DNA of 64,000 bases, from the NCBI GenBank assembly GCA_000154345.1, contig DS480348.1, forward strand, positions 434,001 through 498,000, given 5' to 3'. The DNA is from [Clostridium] leptum DSM 753. GTDB lineage: Bacteria; Bacillota; Clostridia; Oscillospirales; Acutalibacteraceae. Every line of letters begins with the position of its first letter. Position 1 is the stretch's first letter. A program made the position numbers and the translations under genes. The notes beneath the pieces were generated by a model. The model saw only the letters and a list, made by a program, of their open reading frames with translations, had not been told where the DNA came from and made no database searches. Below, piece by piece: positions 1-7,474 of this stretch.

Positions 1-809
1 CCGGCGCAAAACAAGAGGTAGAGGCTCTGAAGGCCCAGGGAATCCAGCCGGGGCTGGCGGTGGTGATCGTGGGGGACGATCCCGCGTCTAGAGTTTACGT
101 GAACAATAAAAAAAAGGCTTGTGCGGAAATCGGGATTCATTCCGAGGAGTACGCCCTGCCTAAAGAGACCACTCAGGAGGAGCTTTTGGACTTAGTTTGC
201 AGGCTGAATGATAAAAAGGACATCAACGGCATTTTGGTTCAGCTTCCTCTGCCCAAGGGCCTGGACGAAAAGGAAGTGATCGAGACCATTTCCCCTCTCA
301 AGGACGTAGATGCGTTCCATCCCCAGAACGTGGGGCGGATCATGATCGGGGATTATCATTTTCTGCCCTGTACTCCCGCTGGAGTGATGGAGCTGCTGAA
401 ATCCGCTGATGTGGAAATCTGCGGCAGGGACTGCGTGGTGATTGGCAGAAGCAATATTGTTGGAAAGCCGATGGCGATGCTGCTGCTCCATCAAAGCGGT
501 ACGGTCACAATCTGTCACAGCAAAACGCAAAACCTGAAGGAGGTTTGCAGGCGGGCGGATATTTTGGTGGCGGCAGTAGGAATCCCGAAGTTTGTCACCG
601 CGGATATGGTTAAGCCCGGGGCCGTAGTCATCGATGTGGGCATGGACCGGGATGAAAACGGAAAGCTGTGCGGAGACGTGGATTTCCAGAACGTAGAGCC
701 CGTTGCTTCCGCCATTACGCCGGTGCCTGGCGGCGTAGGCCCGATGACCATCGCAATGCTGATGAAAAACACCATTCGGGCGGCAAAGCTGCAGAACGAA
801 AAGCGGTAA
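1..809 (+). CDS. folD: FolD, methylene-THF dehydrogenase/cyclohydrolase (5' partial)
   Basis: Bifunctional cytosolic enzyme of one-carbon metabolism: oxidises 5,10-methylene-THF with NADP and hydrolyses the product to 10-formyl-THF. The frame is open from the first base, so the start lies upstream; 268 residues are visible and roughly 15 are missing compared with the usual length of about 280. Visible family motifs are the substrate-site region ending SRVYVNNKKKAC, the stretch GILVQLPLPKGL, the Rossmann segment VIGRSNIVGKPMAMLLL and the C-terminal PGGVGPMTIAMLMKNT. Reads to a TAA at 807-809. The GTG at position 60 is internal, because it follows conserved N-terminal sequence. Confidence 0.97.
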   Translation, partial: GAKQEVEALKAQGIQPGLAVVIVGDDPASRVYVNNKKKACAEIGIHSEEYALPKETTQEELLDLVCRLNDKKDINGILVQLPLPKGLDEKEVIETISPLKDVDAFHPQNVGRIMIGDYHFLPCTPAGVMELLKSADVEICGRDCVVIGRSNIVGKPMAMLLLHQSGTVTICHSKTQNLKEVCRRADILVAAVGIPKFVTADMVKPGAVVIDVGMDRDENGKLCGDVDFQNVEPVASAITPVPGGVGPMTIAMLMKNTIRAAKLQNEKR

Positions 810-1058
810 AACCGAACAGCGAAGCTGTTGGGCCGGAGGAAATCCCTGAAGACGTGCCTGGCCGGCAGGCCTGTTAACCCTGTGTGGTATTCACACACTG
901 GAATGACCTGCGGCTGTGGATCCAAGAGAGCTTTCTGTTGTGACCTGTTGATCTTCAACATTTCCTGCGTTTTTAACTGTGTTCAGCATGGTAGCTAAGT
1001 TTTTATTTTTGCAGTTTTGAGGAAACGCGCCGTTTGGTTGAAGCCAGATAAAAGAACC
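810..1058. other. intergenic, no gene seen
   Basis: About 250 bases between folD and the hairpin at 1059. Short open frames here have no ribosome binding site and no recognisable protein. It contains an AT-rich patch near 1000-1020 but no convincing promoter. Confidence 0.5.
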
Positions 1059-1090
1059 CGTCCCGCCGGAATTTGTTTTCCGGCGGGACG
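1059..1090 (+). terminator. 13-bp hairpin between folD and the TfoX-C gene
   Basis: CGTCCCGCCGGAA at 1059-1071 pairs perfectly with TTCCGGCGGGACG at 1078-1090 around a 6-base loop. There is no proper T tract after it (GTTGTATG follows), so it may be a weak terminator for folD or a leader structure. It ends only 8 bases before the ribosome binding site of the next gene. Confidence 0.5.
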
Positions 1091-1108
1091 GTTGTATGAG
1101 GTGTGAAT

Positions 1109-1375
1109 ATGGGAGAGTTATCAAGGCTTCCAAATATCGGGAAAGAAGTGGAACGGCAGTTAAATGAGGCGGGGATCCTCTCCGCTGAGGATTTAAAAAA
1201 TCTGGGAGCGGAAAAAGCGTGGCTGAAGATCCAAAAGCTGGATCCATCCGCCTGCATTCACCGGCTCTTGGCCTTGGAGGGCGCTTTGCGGGGCGTTAAA
1301 AAGTCCTTGCTGCCGCCTGAAAGAAAGGATGAATTAAAAAAATTTTACCACGAGCACAAATTAAGAAGCGGATGA
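1109..1375 (+). CDS. TfoX C-terminal domain-like protein
   Basis: 88-residue protein matching the stand-alone TfoX/Sxy C-terminal domain, a helix-hairpin-helix type fold. The pattern LSRLPNIGKEVERQLNEAGI followed by a Leu-Gly-Ala-X-X-Ala-Trp motif is typical. In gammaproteobacteria the full-length protein activates competence with CRP. Stand-alone C-terminal copies are widespread in Firmicutes and their role is not settled. The ATG at 1109 is chosen over the GTG at 1103 because GAGGTG at 1099-1104 lies 4 bases before it. It stands alone behind a strong hairpin, downstream of folD. Confidence 0.8.
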   Translation: MGELSRLPNIGKEVERQLNEAGILSAEDLKNLGAEKAWLKIQKLDPSACIHRLLALEGALRGVKKSLLPPERKDELKKFYHEHKLRSG

Positions 1376-1576
1376 TCCGCCTGCCTATGGGAACGCATAG
1401 CTTTTGACGACAAAGCAAGGAAACAGGCGGCGCAAAGAGACTGAATGGTTCTGTCTGCCGGAATTGAAACGGCTGAAGCCAGAAAAATCATATAGAGCAG
1501 AAAACTGGGAAGCCATTTGGGCCAGTGCTAAACAGATTTTCGCTTTGTACTGTCCTGAGCTTTCCATGCCGTGAGC

Positions 1577-1849
1577 TTACAGGCCGTTTTTACGGTTTGC
1601 TTTATGGTGAATGCTAAATTTCAACGCGTGATACGCTGTTTTGAACAATAATAAAATACATACTCCGATGCCGATCAGAAAGTAAAAGACGATATAATCA
1701 AAAAGGATGCCTACCGTTTTTTCTCTTAAATGGCACTGGAAAAATGCGAATCCCAAATAGATCAATAAACCTATTACGGGCACTCCGAACAGATAAGAGA
1801 GCGACAGGCGGTAACCATGAAATTGAAGCTCCCGCTTTTCTAATTTCAT
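1577..1849 (-). CDS. possible small two-TM membrane protein
   Basis: 90-residue reading frame on the same strand as, and about 110 bases after, the HAD phosphatase gene. It has two hydrophobic stretches (about residues 19-37 and 45-70), a charged N-terminus starting MKLEKREL and a basic C-terminal tail (HHKANRKNG), a credible topology for a small integral membrane protein. Against it: AGGAG sits only one base before the ATG, the frame is open further upstream, and I recognise no family. It could be chance coding. Confidence 0.35.
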   Translation of the reverse strand: MKLEKRELQFHGYRLSLSYLFGVPVIGLLIYLGFAFFQCHLREKTVGILFDYIVFYFLIGIGVCILLLFKTAYHALKFSIHHKANRKNGL

Positions 1850-1962
1850 GCTCCTGCTGTAAGCGGTGCTGGCCGGGCAATACGGCAGAAAAGGAAGCGC
1901 GCAGACAGGGACCAGGACCACGCCGGAAATCAAAGGGAAATTTGAAGCGGGCTGTTTTTAAT

Positions 1963-2763
1963 TTACCGGCGGGCATCGAGCACATATTTTTTGATCATCC
2001 GCATTACGCCGTCGTCATCGTTAGAGGGGGCGATAAAATTGCCGAAGGGCTTCATGTCCTCGTTGGCGTTTTCCATGACAAAGCTGTATTTTGCTTGAAG
2101 AAGCATTTGAGAATCGTTATAAAAGTCGCCGAATACCATGGTTTCTTCCTTTGAGATGCCATAGCGCTTTTGAAACGCCTGCAAGGCCTTGCCCTTGTCC
2201 ACTCCTTTTTTCATGACATCCAGCCAGATAAAGCCGGAAACCTGGAGATCGGCGCTGTCCCGCAGGGACTGGGGCATAAGACGGAAACTGTTTTTTACCG
2301 CGCCGGCCCGGTCGCAGAGAGAAATTTTATAAAAATCCTCATGAACAGAGGAGAGATCGTCCACCTGCTGATAGTTGTCGAAATAAGCCAAAATACAGTC
2401 GTGAAACCAAGGCTCGCCCTTGGTGTTCGCGTAGGTTCCCCGGTCGCTGGTCAGCACCGGTTTTACTTCCGGCAAGGAGGCGCAGGTCTCCAGCACCTGG
2501 GAGACCACCTGGGGAGGAATAGGATCTTTCTGCAAAATTTTGCCGTGCTCGGCGATTCTGGCGCCATTGTCGCTGATAAAGCACAATTCGTCGGAATGCG
2601 GTGCGAAATCCCGGCGGAGGGTCGGATATGACCTGCCGGATGCCGCGATAAACAGAACGCCCAATTGATTCAGCCGGTCGATCACGGAGAAGAAATCTTT
2701 GGGTAGCTGTCTTTGGCTGTTGAGCAGGGTGCCGTCCAAGTCGGAAGCGATCAGCCGAATCAT
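1963..2763 (-). CDS. HAD-superfamily phosphatase, Cof type
   Basis: 266-residue cytosolic hydrolase of the Cof/YidA subfamily (HAD type IIB), which dephosphorylates sugar phosphates and related metabolites using an aspartyl-phosphate intermediate. Motif I is DLDGTLLNS near residue 8, motif II the Ser of AASGRSYPT, motif III the Lys of GVDKGKALQ, and motif IV VFGDFYNDSQM with the two metal-binding acids. The ATG at 2763 is used because AAGGCGG lies about 8 bases upstream and the protein then begins directly at MIRLIASDLDGT; the longer frame to 2877 adds non-conserved sequence. Substrate cannot be read from sequence. Confidence 0.93.
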   Translation of the reverse strand: MIRLIASDLDGTLLNSQRQLPKDFFSVIDRLNQLGVLFIAASGRSYPTLRRDFAPHSDELCFISDNGARIAEHGKILQKDPIPPQVVSQVLETCASLPEVKPVLTSDRGTYANTKGEPWFHDCILAYFDNYQQVDDLSSVHEDFYKISLCDRAGAVKNSFRLMPQSLRDSADLQVSGFIWLDVMKKGVDKGKALQAFQKRYGISKEETMVFGDFYNDSQMLLQAKYSFVMENANEDMKPFGNFIAPSNDDDGVMRMIKKYVLDARR

Positions 2764-3158
2764 AGGAATTACCGCCTTTCTATCAATGTGAAGGTTTAAA
2801 TTTTTCTTTGAACCCATGCCGAAGGGAAAAAGCCGCGGCCGCTGTCGGCAGTGCTTGAAGGCCATAACAAAGGTCATTGAATCACTATGGCCTTATCGTT
2901 GAAAATCCGTGAATTCCGCAATGCGCGAGACACTTGCATTTCAGCCTCCAGTCAAATTCTGCGGCGATAGGCGTTCGATCGCGGAAGGACAGCGAAGGAA
3001 GCGGCAAGGCCTAAGGAGACGGCCGAATATGCGATTCCGCTTATATTATACCGGATAGAGCGGGGCAATGCTATTCCGCAACCTTTCCGATGTTTGCATC
3101 AAAGGGGAAAAAATACTGTGACTTTTGCCGGGAAAACGCTGGTTTCTCCCGGAAACAC
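2764..3158. other. divergent intergenic region, hadphosphatase/rplU
   Basis: Nearly 400 bases between the divergent phosphatase gene and the rplU promoter. A TATAAT-like box on the minus strand near 3044-3050 could be the -10 of the phosphatase gene, without a good -35. Otherwise nothing recognisable. Confidence 0.4.
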
Positions 3159-3187
3159 TTGACTTTCCCCTAGAGCTATGCTATCAT
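3159..3187 (+). promoter_or_regulatory. sigma-A promoter of rplU operon
   Basis: TTGACT at 3159-3164 and TATCAT at 3182-3187 with a 17-base spacer, about 80 bases before the rplU start. Close to the vegetative consensus. Confidence 0.8.
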
Positions 3188-3193
3188 TGATAA

Positions 3194-3270
3194 GCCGCAT
3201 ATTGCGGGCTTTTTAAGCGAGCCTACGCTCCGCCTGACAGTAGCGAGTTCAAAAGAAGGTAGGTACCAAT
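3194..3270 (+). promoter_or_regulatory. rplU 5' leader, probable L21 leader element
   Basis: The transcribed leader carries a hairpin around GCCGCATATTGCGGGC followed by a T run, then a second GC-rich segment (GCGAGCCTACGCTCCGC) before the ribosome binding site AGAAGGTAGG. Firmicutes rplU operons carry a conserved autoregulatory L21 leader RNA. Position and layout fit, but I have not compared it with the family model. Confidence 0.5.
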
Positions 3271-3579
3271 ATGTACGCAGTAATCGAAACTGGCGGCAAG
3301 CAGTATAAGGTAGAAAACGGCGATATTGTTTTCGTGGAAAAGCTTTCTGCTGCCGACGATTCCACCGTGGACTTTAAAGTAGTCGCTGTGGGAGGAGAAG
3401 ATGGTCTGAAGATCGGCACCCCTTATGTGGATGGCGCTTCCGTCACCGGTAAAGTGTTAAAGACCGGCAAGGGCAAGAAGATCACCGTGATGACCTACAA
3501 GCCCAAGAAGGGTGAAAAACGCAAGATGGGCCATAGACAGCCCTATACCAAGGTTCAAATCGAAGCGATCAACGCTTAA
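3271..3579 (+). CDS. rplU: 50S ribosomal protein L21
   Basis: 102-residue ribosomal protein that binds 23S rRNA in the large subunit. Starts MYAVIETGGKQYKVENGD and ends with the basic rRNA-binding part (YKPKKGEKRKMGHRQPYTKV), both diagnostic, at the usual length. First gene of the rplU-prp-rpmA operon, with the strong promoter at 3159 and a likely autoregulatory leader. AAGGTAGG precedes the ATG. Confidence 0.99.
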   Translation: MYAVIETGGKQYKVENGDIVFVEKLSAADDSTVDFKVVAVGGEDGLKIGTPYVDGASVTGKVLKTGKGKKITVMTYKPKKGEKRKMGHRQPYTKVQIEAINA

Positions 3580-3580
3580 G

Positions 3581-3901
3581 ATGATCCGGGTTGATTTTTT
3601 TACCGCAAAGGACGGCGGGCTGAACGGCTTCCAAATAAAAGGCCATTCCGGCTCGGCTGCTTCTGGAGAAGATATCGTCTGCGCGGCTGTTTCCTCGGCG
3701 GCTTATCTGACCGCCAACACGATCACTGAGATCCTCCACGCGGATGCTTCCGTTTTTGTGGACGACGGGGAAATGGCGCTGCGGCTGCCGAAGAAAAGCG
3801 TTTCCCAATGCGGCGACCTGCTGGCGGGACTCAAGCTTCATCTGCTTTCTCTGGAAGAACAGTATCCTGAAAACATTCATGTAAATTATACGGAGGTGTA
3901 A
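3581..3901 (+). CDS. prp: Prp, ribosomal-processing cysteine protease
   Basis: 106-residue cysteine protease that removes the N-terminal extension of L27 in Firmicutes, a step needed for ribosome function. The catalytic dyad is visible: His22 in GHSG and Cys34 in DIVCAAVS. The start at 3581 lies one base after the rplU stop and places the dyad at the usual positions; the longer frame from 3512 overlaps rplU. It lies between rplU and rpmA, whose product is its substrate. Confidence 0.96.
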   Translation: MIRVDFFTAKDGGLNGFQIKGHSGSAASGEDIVCAAVSSAAYLTANTITEILHADASVFVDDGEMALRLPKKSVSQCGDLLAGLKLHLLSLEEQYPENIHVNYTEV

Positions 3902-3903
3902 CG

Positions 3904-4188
3904 ATGCTTAAGATCAATATTCAGTTATTTGCTCATAAAAAAGGAATGGGCTCCACCAAGAACGGCCGTGATTCCGAATCCAAGCGCCTTGGCGTGAAGC
4001 GCGCCGACGGACAGTTCGTGCTGGCCGGCAACATTCTGGTGAAGCAGCGCGGAACCCACATCCATCCCGGTGAGAATGTGGGCCGCGGCTCCGACGACAC
4101 TCTGTTCGCTCTCATCGACGGCAACGTCAAGTTTGAGCGTCAGGGCCGCGACCGCAAGCGCGTCAGCGTTTACGCGGTGGAACAGTAA
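3904..4188 (+). CDS. rpmA: 50S ribosomal protein L27 with cleavable N-terminus
   Basis: 94-residue ribosomal protein next to the peptidyl transferase centre. The N-terminus MLKINIQLFAHKKGMGS matches the Firmicutes extension processed by Prp, with cleavage expected between Phe9 and Ala10 so that mature L27 starts AHKKG. The body shows the family signature KKGMGSTKNGRDSESKRLG. Two bases separate it from prp, and a hairpin terminator follows at 4205. Confidence 0.98.
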   Translation: MLKINIQLFAHKKGMGSTKNGRDSESKRLGVKRADGQFVLAGNILVKQRGTHIHPGENVGRGSDDTLFALIDGNVKFERQGRDRKRVSVYAVEQ

Positions 4189-4204
4189 TCCGAAAGCGAA
4201 TAAA

Positions 4205-4246
4205 AAATCCCCCGAGCCGCTTGAAGATGCCGGGGGATTTCTTTTT
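4205..4246 (+). terminator. rho-independent terminator after rpmA
   Basis: AAATCCCCCG (4205-4214) pairs with CGGGGGATTT (4231-4240) and runs into a T-rich tail. Ends the rplU operon, perhaps partially, because obgE follows at once. Confidence 0.8.
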
Positions 4247-4300
4247 GCACATAAAAAGAGGCGGGCGGCGGATAATAAGAGAAAGAAAGAGGTGGCGCTC

Positions 4301-5569
4301 TTGTTCGTAGACATTGCGAAAATTAGAATTAAAGCAGGCGACGGCGGGAACGGCGCGGTTTCCTTCCGCAGGGAAAAATACGTGGCGGCCGGCGGCCCGG
4401 ATGGCGGCGACGGCGGCCGGGGCGGAAATATCGTTTTTCAGGCGGATACCAATCTGTCTACCCTGGCGGATTTCCGGTACCAAAGAAAATATACCGCTCA
4501 AAACGGCGAAAACGGCCGGGGCAGCCGATGCAACGGCAAAAGCGCCCCGGACCTGGTGATCCGGGTGCCATTGGGCACTGTGGTAAAGGATGCGGAAACC
4601 GGCAGGATCATCGCGGATCTTTCCGATTATGAGCCTCACGTGGCGGCGAAGGGCGGCAAGGGCGGCTGGGGAAATATCCATTTTGCCACCGCCACCCGTC
4701 AGGTGCCCAGGTTCGCGAAGCCGGGAATTCCCGGAGAAGCCCTGGAGGTGACCCTGGAGCTGAAGCTGCTGGCGGATGTGGGGCTGGTAGGCTTTCCCAA
4801 CGTGGGTAAATCTACTTTGGTATCCGTGGTCAGCGAGGCGAAGCCTGTGATTGCCGACTATCATTTTACCACGCTTACACCGGTGCTCGGTGTGGTTCAT
4901 ATGGGCGAAAGCTCCTTTGTTATGGCGGACATTCCCGGCTTAATCGAGGGCGCCTGGGAGGGCGTGGGACTGGGACACCAGTTTCTGCGCCATGTGGACC
5001 GGTGCCGTATGCTGGTGCATATCGTGGATGTTTCCGGCAGCGAGGGGAGAGATCCTAAGGAGGATTTCCGGGTGATCAATCAGGAGCTTGCGAAATTTAA
5101 TCCCGTCCTGGCCAAACGGCCAATGCTGGTTGCTGGGAATAAATGTGATCTGGCCACCGATGAGCAGATCCAGGAATTTAAGGAATTTGTGGAAAATCAG
5201 GGCTATGCGTTCTTTCCGATGATGGCGGCGATCAGTTACCAGGTGGAGCCTCTGCTGAAGAAAATCCAGGAGATGCTTTCCGCCTTGCCGCCGGTAGAAC
5301 GGTATGAGCCGGAGCCTGTGCCTGTGCTTCCGGCGGAGGAAATCGGCCGGCACGACGTGAAAATCACTGTACAGGACCGGGTTTACTTTGTGGAAGGCGA
5401 ATGGCTCCTGCAGGTAATGAAATCGGTGAACTTTGACGACTATGAATCCCTTCAGTATTTCCAGCGGGTGCTGATCAGCAGCGGCGTTATTGACCGGCTG
5501 CGGGAGGCTGGCATCCAGGAAGGAGATACCGTCAGTATTTATGATGTGGAATTTGACTTTGTCAACTGA
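4301..5569 (+). CDS. obgE: Obg GTPase (CgtA)
   Basis: 422-residue essential GTPase of late 50S assembly and stress/sporulation signalling. It has the glycine-rich Obg domain at residues 1-158 (GDGGNGAVSFRREK, then GGDGGRGG), a G domain with G1 GFPNVGKST, G2 FTTLTPVLG, G3 DIPGLIEGA and G4 NKCD, and the Firmicutes-type C-terminal OCT domain. The TTG at 4301 is chosen because AGAGGTGG lies 6 bases before it and the conserved FVDIAKI begins there. The frame is open further upstream, but that part lies antisense to the terminator and over rpmA. Confidence 0.97.
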   Translation: MFVDIAKIRIKAGDGGNGAVSFRREKYVAAGGPDGGDGGRGGNIVFQADTNLSTLADFRYQRKYTAQNGENGRGSRCNGKSAPDLVIRVPLGTVVKDAETGRIIADLSDYEPHVAAKGGKGGWGNIHFATATRQVPRFAKPGIPGEALEVTLELKLLADVGLVGFPNVGKSTLVSVVSEAKPVIADYHFTTLTPVLGVVHMGESSFVMADIPGLIEGAWEGVGLGHQFLRHVDRCRMLVHIVDVSGSEGRDPKEDFRVINQELAKFNPVLAKRPMLVAGNKCDLATDEQIQEFKEFVENQGYAFFPMMAAISYQVEPLLKKIQEMLSALPPVERYEPEPVPVLPAEEIGRHDVKITVQDRVYFVEGEWLLQVMKSVNFDDYESLQYFQRVLISSGVIDRLREAGIQEGDTVSIYDVEFDFVN

Positions 5570-5677
5570 CGGAAAACCGGGGCTGGCCTTGCGGCTGAAG
5601 AGCCGTTCGGAAAAAGCGGCGTCCGCGTTGAGCGTCCGGCCTGCCTTAACGGCGCAGGCGGCAGGACAGGTTTTCCG
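5570..5677 (+). other. structured intergenic segment closed by an inverted repeat
   Basis: CGGAAAACC at 5570-5578 pairs with GGTTTTCCG at 5669-5677, enclosing several smaller hairpins (CGGCT-GAAG-AGCCG near 5591, and CCTGCC/GGCAGG near 5640-5666). No T tract follows. It may be an RNA structure between obgE and mrnC. Confidence 0.4.
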
Positions 5678-5730
5678 CTAGTGAGCAGGATAAGGATTCT
5701 TCATGAATAGACCGCAGCAGGAGGTGAGGC

Positions 5731-6126
5731 GTGACGGAACGTTTTTTAGAAGAAAATTGTGCCCCTGAGCAGCTAAGCCCTTTGACTCTGGCCTTTGTGG
5801 GCGACGGGGTTTATGATTTAATGGTCCGGGAAAGACTGGTGTGCCAGGCGAACCGCCAGGCGGGAAAGCTGCATAAGCTGGCGGTGGAGCAGGTAAAATG
5901 CCAGGCGCAGGCGCAGCGCATGGAGAAAATTCTTCCTCTTTTGACCGAGGAGGAGCAGAGCGTTTATAAACGGGGCCGAAACGCGCATACTACCCATACG
6001 CCGAAAAACGCGACTAGTGCTGATTACCACAGCGCCACCGGCATGGAGGCGCTGTTCGGTTATTTATACTTAAAGGGCCGTTTGAAAAGGCTCAGGGAGT
6101 TATTTGTGCTGATGTGCCAGGAATAA
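5731..6126 (+). CDS. mrnC: Mini-ribonuclease 3
   Basis: 131-residue RNase III-like nuclease without a dsRNA-binding domain. In Bacillus it trims the 23S rRNA precursor ends. The catalytic-domain signature is FVGDGVYDLMVRE (residues 21-33) with the acidic residues, and a second helix carries ATGMEALFGYLYL. GTG start, with GGAGGTGAG 3 bases upstream. It follows obgE in the same direction. In other Firmicutes it usually follows cysS, so the position here is only loosely informative. Confidence 0.95.
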   Translation: MTERFLEENCAPEQLSPLTLAFVGDGVYDLMVRERLVCQANRQAGKLHKLAVEQVKCQAQAQRMEKILPLLTEEEQSVYKRGRNAHTTHTPKNATSADYHSATGMEALFGYLYLKGRLKRLRELFVLMCQE

Positions 6127-6156
6127 TTTTATGAAAAATACAGGGAGGGTCGTGCC

Positions 6157-7050
6157 ATGAAAAAAATGGAATTTACAAGAAAGCAGGCGTGGGAGCTTTT
6201 GTGGGACGGCGTTGCTTTTTTAGCCGGCAGTTTTTTGTTTGCTGTAGCGGTGAACGTGTTTACCGCTCCCAACAATATCGCGCCGGGGGGATTGACCGGA
6301 TTGGCAACAATGATTAATTATTTGTTCGGCGCCCCTATCGGTACCACCATCCTTGTTTTTAACGTACCGCTGTTTATCTGGGGCGTACTCCAAATAAACT
6401 TTCGATTTATACTTAAGACCCTTGCAGCTACAGTGATTTCCTCTGTGACGATCGACCTGACTGCCGGGTTGTTTCCACCTTACCAGGGTGACCTGATGCT
6501 GGCAGCTCTGTTCAGCGGCGTGCTCAGCGGCGCCGGCCTGGGCTTGATCTTTATGCGGGGCGGCACGACCGGCGGCACCGACCTGGTGGCTAACCTGATC
6601 GGCAGGAATTTTCGGCACCTTTCTTTAGGCAAGCTGGTGCTGCTGGTGGATTTGGTGGTGGTGCTGATCTCCGCTTTCGTTTATCGAAACTATGAAAGCC
6701 CTCTGTACGCGATCATCAATATTTTCGTATCCTCCAAGCTGATCGACGCCGTGCTTTACGGCGCCGATACGGGAACCGGGAAAATGATGTTTATTATCTC
6801 CCCAAAAAATAAGGAGATCGCTCAGCGGATTATGACGGAGATTTCCAGAGGAGTGACAGAACTTCGTTCCCGGGGAGCCTATCGCGGCGAGGAAGGCGAG
6901 GTGCTTCTCTGCGCGGTCAGGCGGTCAGAAGTGTATAAAACACAAGATATTATACGGTCGGTAGATCCAGATGCCTTTGTTATCGTGGGAGACGCCGGCC
7001 AGATCTCAGGCGAGGGCTTTAAGCAAAGCCATAAGTCAGAATCAAAATAG
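6157..7050 (+). CDS. YitT family membrane protein
   Basis: 297-residue protein with about five transmembrane segments in residues 15-170 (two YitT/DUF161 units, with GGLTGLATMINYLFG and GGTTGGTDLVANLI) and a C-terminal cytosolic DUF2179 domain (residues 215-285, with ISRGVTELRSRGAYRGEE). The family is abundant in Firmicutes and poorly characterised; transport of small solutes has been proposed. GGGAGGG lies before the ATG. It follows mrnC by 30 bases and may share its transcript. Confidence 0.92.
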   Translation: MKKMEFTRKQAWELLWDGVAFLAGSFLFAVAVNVFTAPNNIAPGGLTGLATMINYLFGAPIGTTILVFNVPLFIWGVLQINFRFILKTLAATVISSVTIDLTAGLFPPYQGDLMLAALFSGVLSGAGLGLIFMRGGTTGGTDLVANLIGRNFRHLSLGKLVLLVDLVVVLISAFVYRNYESPLYAIINIFVSSKLIDAVLYGADTGTGKMMFIISPKNKEIAQRIMTEISRGVTELRSRGAYRGEEGEVLLCAVRRSEVYKTQDIIRSVDPDAFVIVGDAGQISGEGFKQSHKSESK

Positions 7051-7205
7051 TGGAATCTAATCGGAAGGCTCCGCAGATGTGCTGGAAGCCGCTGGGCGGC
7101 TTAAGAAATTTGGGCTGGTTTGGAAAAATTGGCGGCGAAATGTGAAAAGGAATTAGGAAGAGCACCTTTTCGTGCCGGCCTAAGCACAGGTTTTATTATA
7201 ATGCC

Positions 7206-7257
7206 AAAAAGAAAAAGCCATACCAAATCCTCCCTTCGGAAGAGCTGGTATGGCTTT
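7206..7257 (-). terminator. rho-independent terminator of the Asn/Gln-rich gene
   Basis: Read on the minus strand, AAAGCCATACCA (7257-7246) pairs with TGGTATGGCTTT (7225-7214), with a second small stem in the loop, and is followed by a T-rich run (7216-7206). It starts 13 bases after the stop codon of the small gene at 7271, which supports that gene being expressed. Confidence 0.85.
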
Positions 7258-7270
7258 GCTGCGGAGAAAG

Positions 7271-7411
7271 TTAGTTCTGGCTGTTTTGGTTGCTTTTATT
7301 CTGACCTTGCTGGTTATTCTTGTTTTGGCTCTGCTGATTCTTCTTGTTGCCATACTGGTTGTTGTTCTGGTTCTGGCTGTTGTTCTGGTTTTGGTTCTGA
7401 TTGTTGCTCAT
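7271..7411 (-). CDS. 46-residue Asn/Gln-rich protein, likely forespore-expressed
   Basis: Small gene running opposite to its neighbours. The translation starts MSNNQNQNQNNSQNQNNN and consists of Asn (19) and Gln (14), with a few Ser, Lys and Gly and a single Tyr; it has no Cys, no acidic residues and no hydrophobic core. Evidence that it is real: a strong GGGGGTG ribosome binding site 5 bases before the ATG, a hairpin terminator 13 bases after the stop, and a match to the sigma-G promoter consensus at a suitable distance. The composition resembles gamma-type SASPs of Bacillus (SspE), which are Gln/Asn-rich spore-core amino-acid reserves, but the repeat structure of that family is absent. Function by analogy only. 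Confidence 0.82.
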   Translation of the reverse strand: MSNNQNQNQNNSQNQNNNQYGNKKNQQSQNKNNQQGQNKSNQNSQN

Positions 7412-7432
7412 GATTTCACCCCCTTTTGTTCT

Positions 7433-7462
7433 TATTATGACCCGGGGATTAAATTTTTATAC
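7433..7462 (-). promoter_or_regulatory. sigma-G-like forespore promoter
   Basis: On the minus strand, GTATA (7462-7458), an 18-base spacer, then CATAATA (7439-7433). This fits the Bacillus sigma-G consensus GHATR-N18-CATHHTA at every defined position. Transcription would start near 7426, giving a 15-base leader that holds the ribosome binding site of the Asn/Gln-rich gene. Confidence 0.65.
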
Positions 7463-7474
7463 AAAGGAGAGCGA

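Noticed and set aside
4070..4300. N-terminal extension of ObgE
   Set aside because: Overlaps rpmA and the terminator; conserved Obg sequence begins right after the TTG at 4301, which has a good ribosome binding site.
7250..7474. N-terminal extension of the RsmF frame rich in Leu/Val
   Set aside because: It is the antisense reading of the Asn/Gln-rich gene (AAC/CAG codons read as Val/Leu). A clear AAAGGAG and ATG lie at 7463-7475, where conserved sequence starts.
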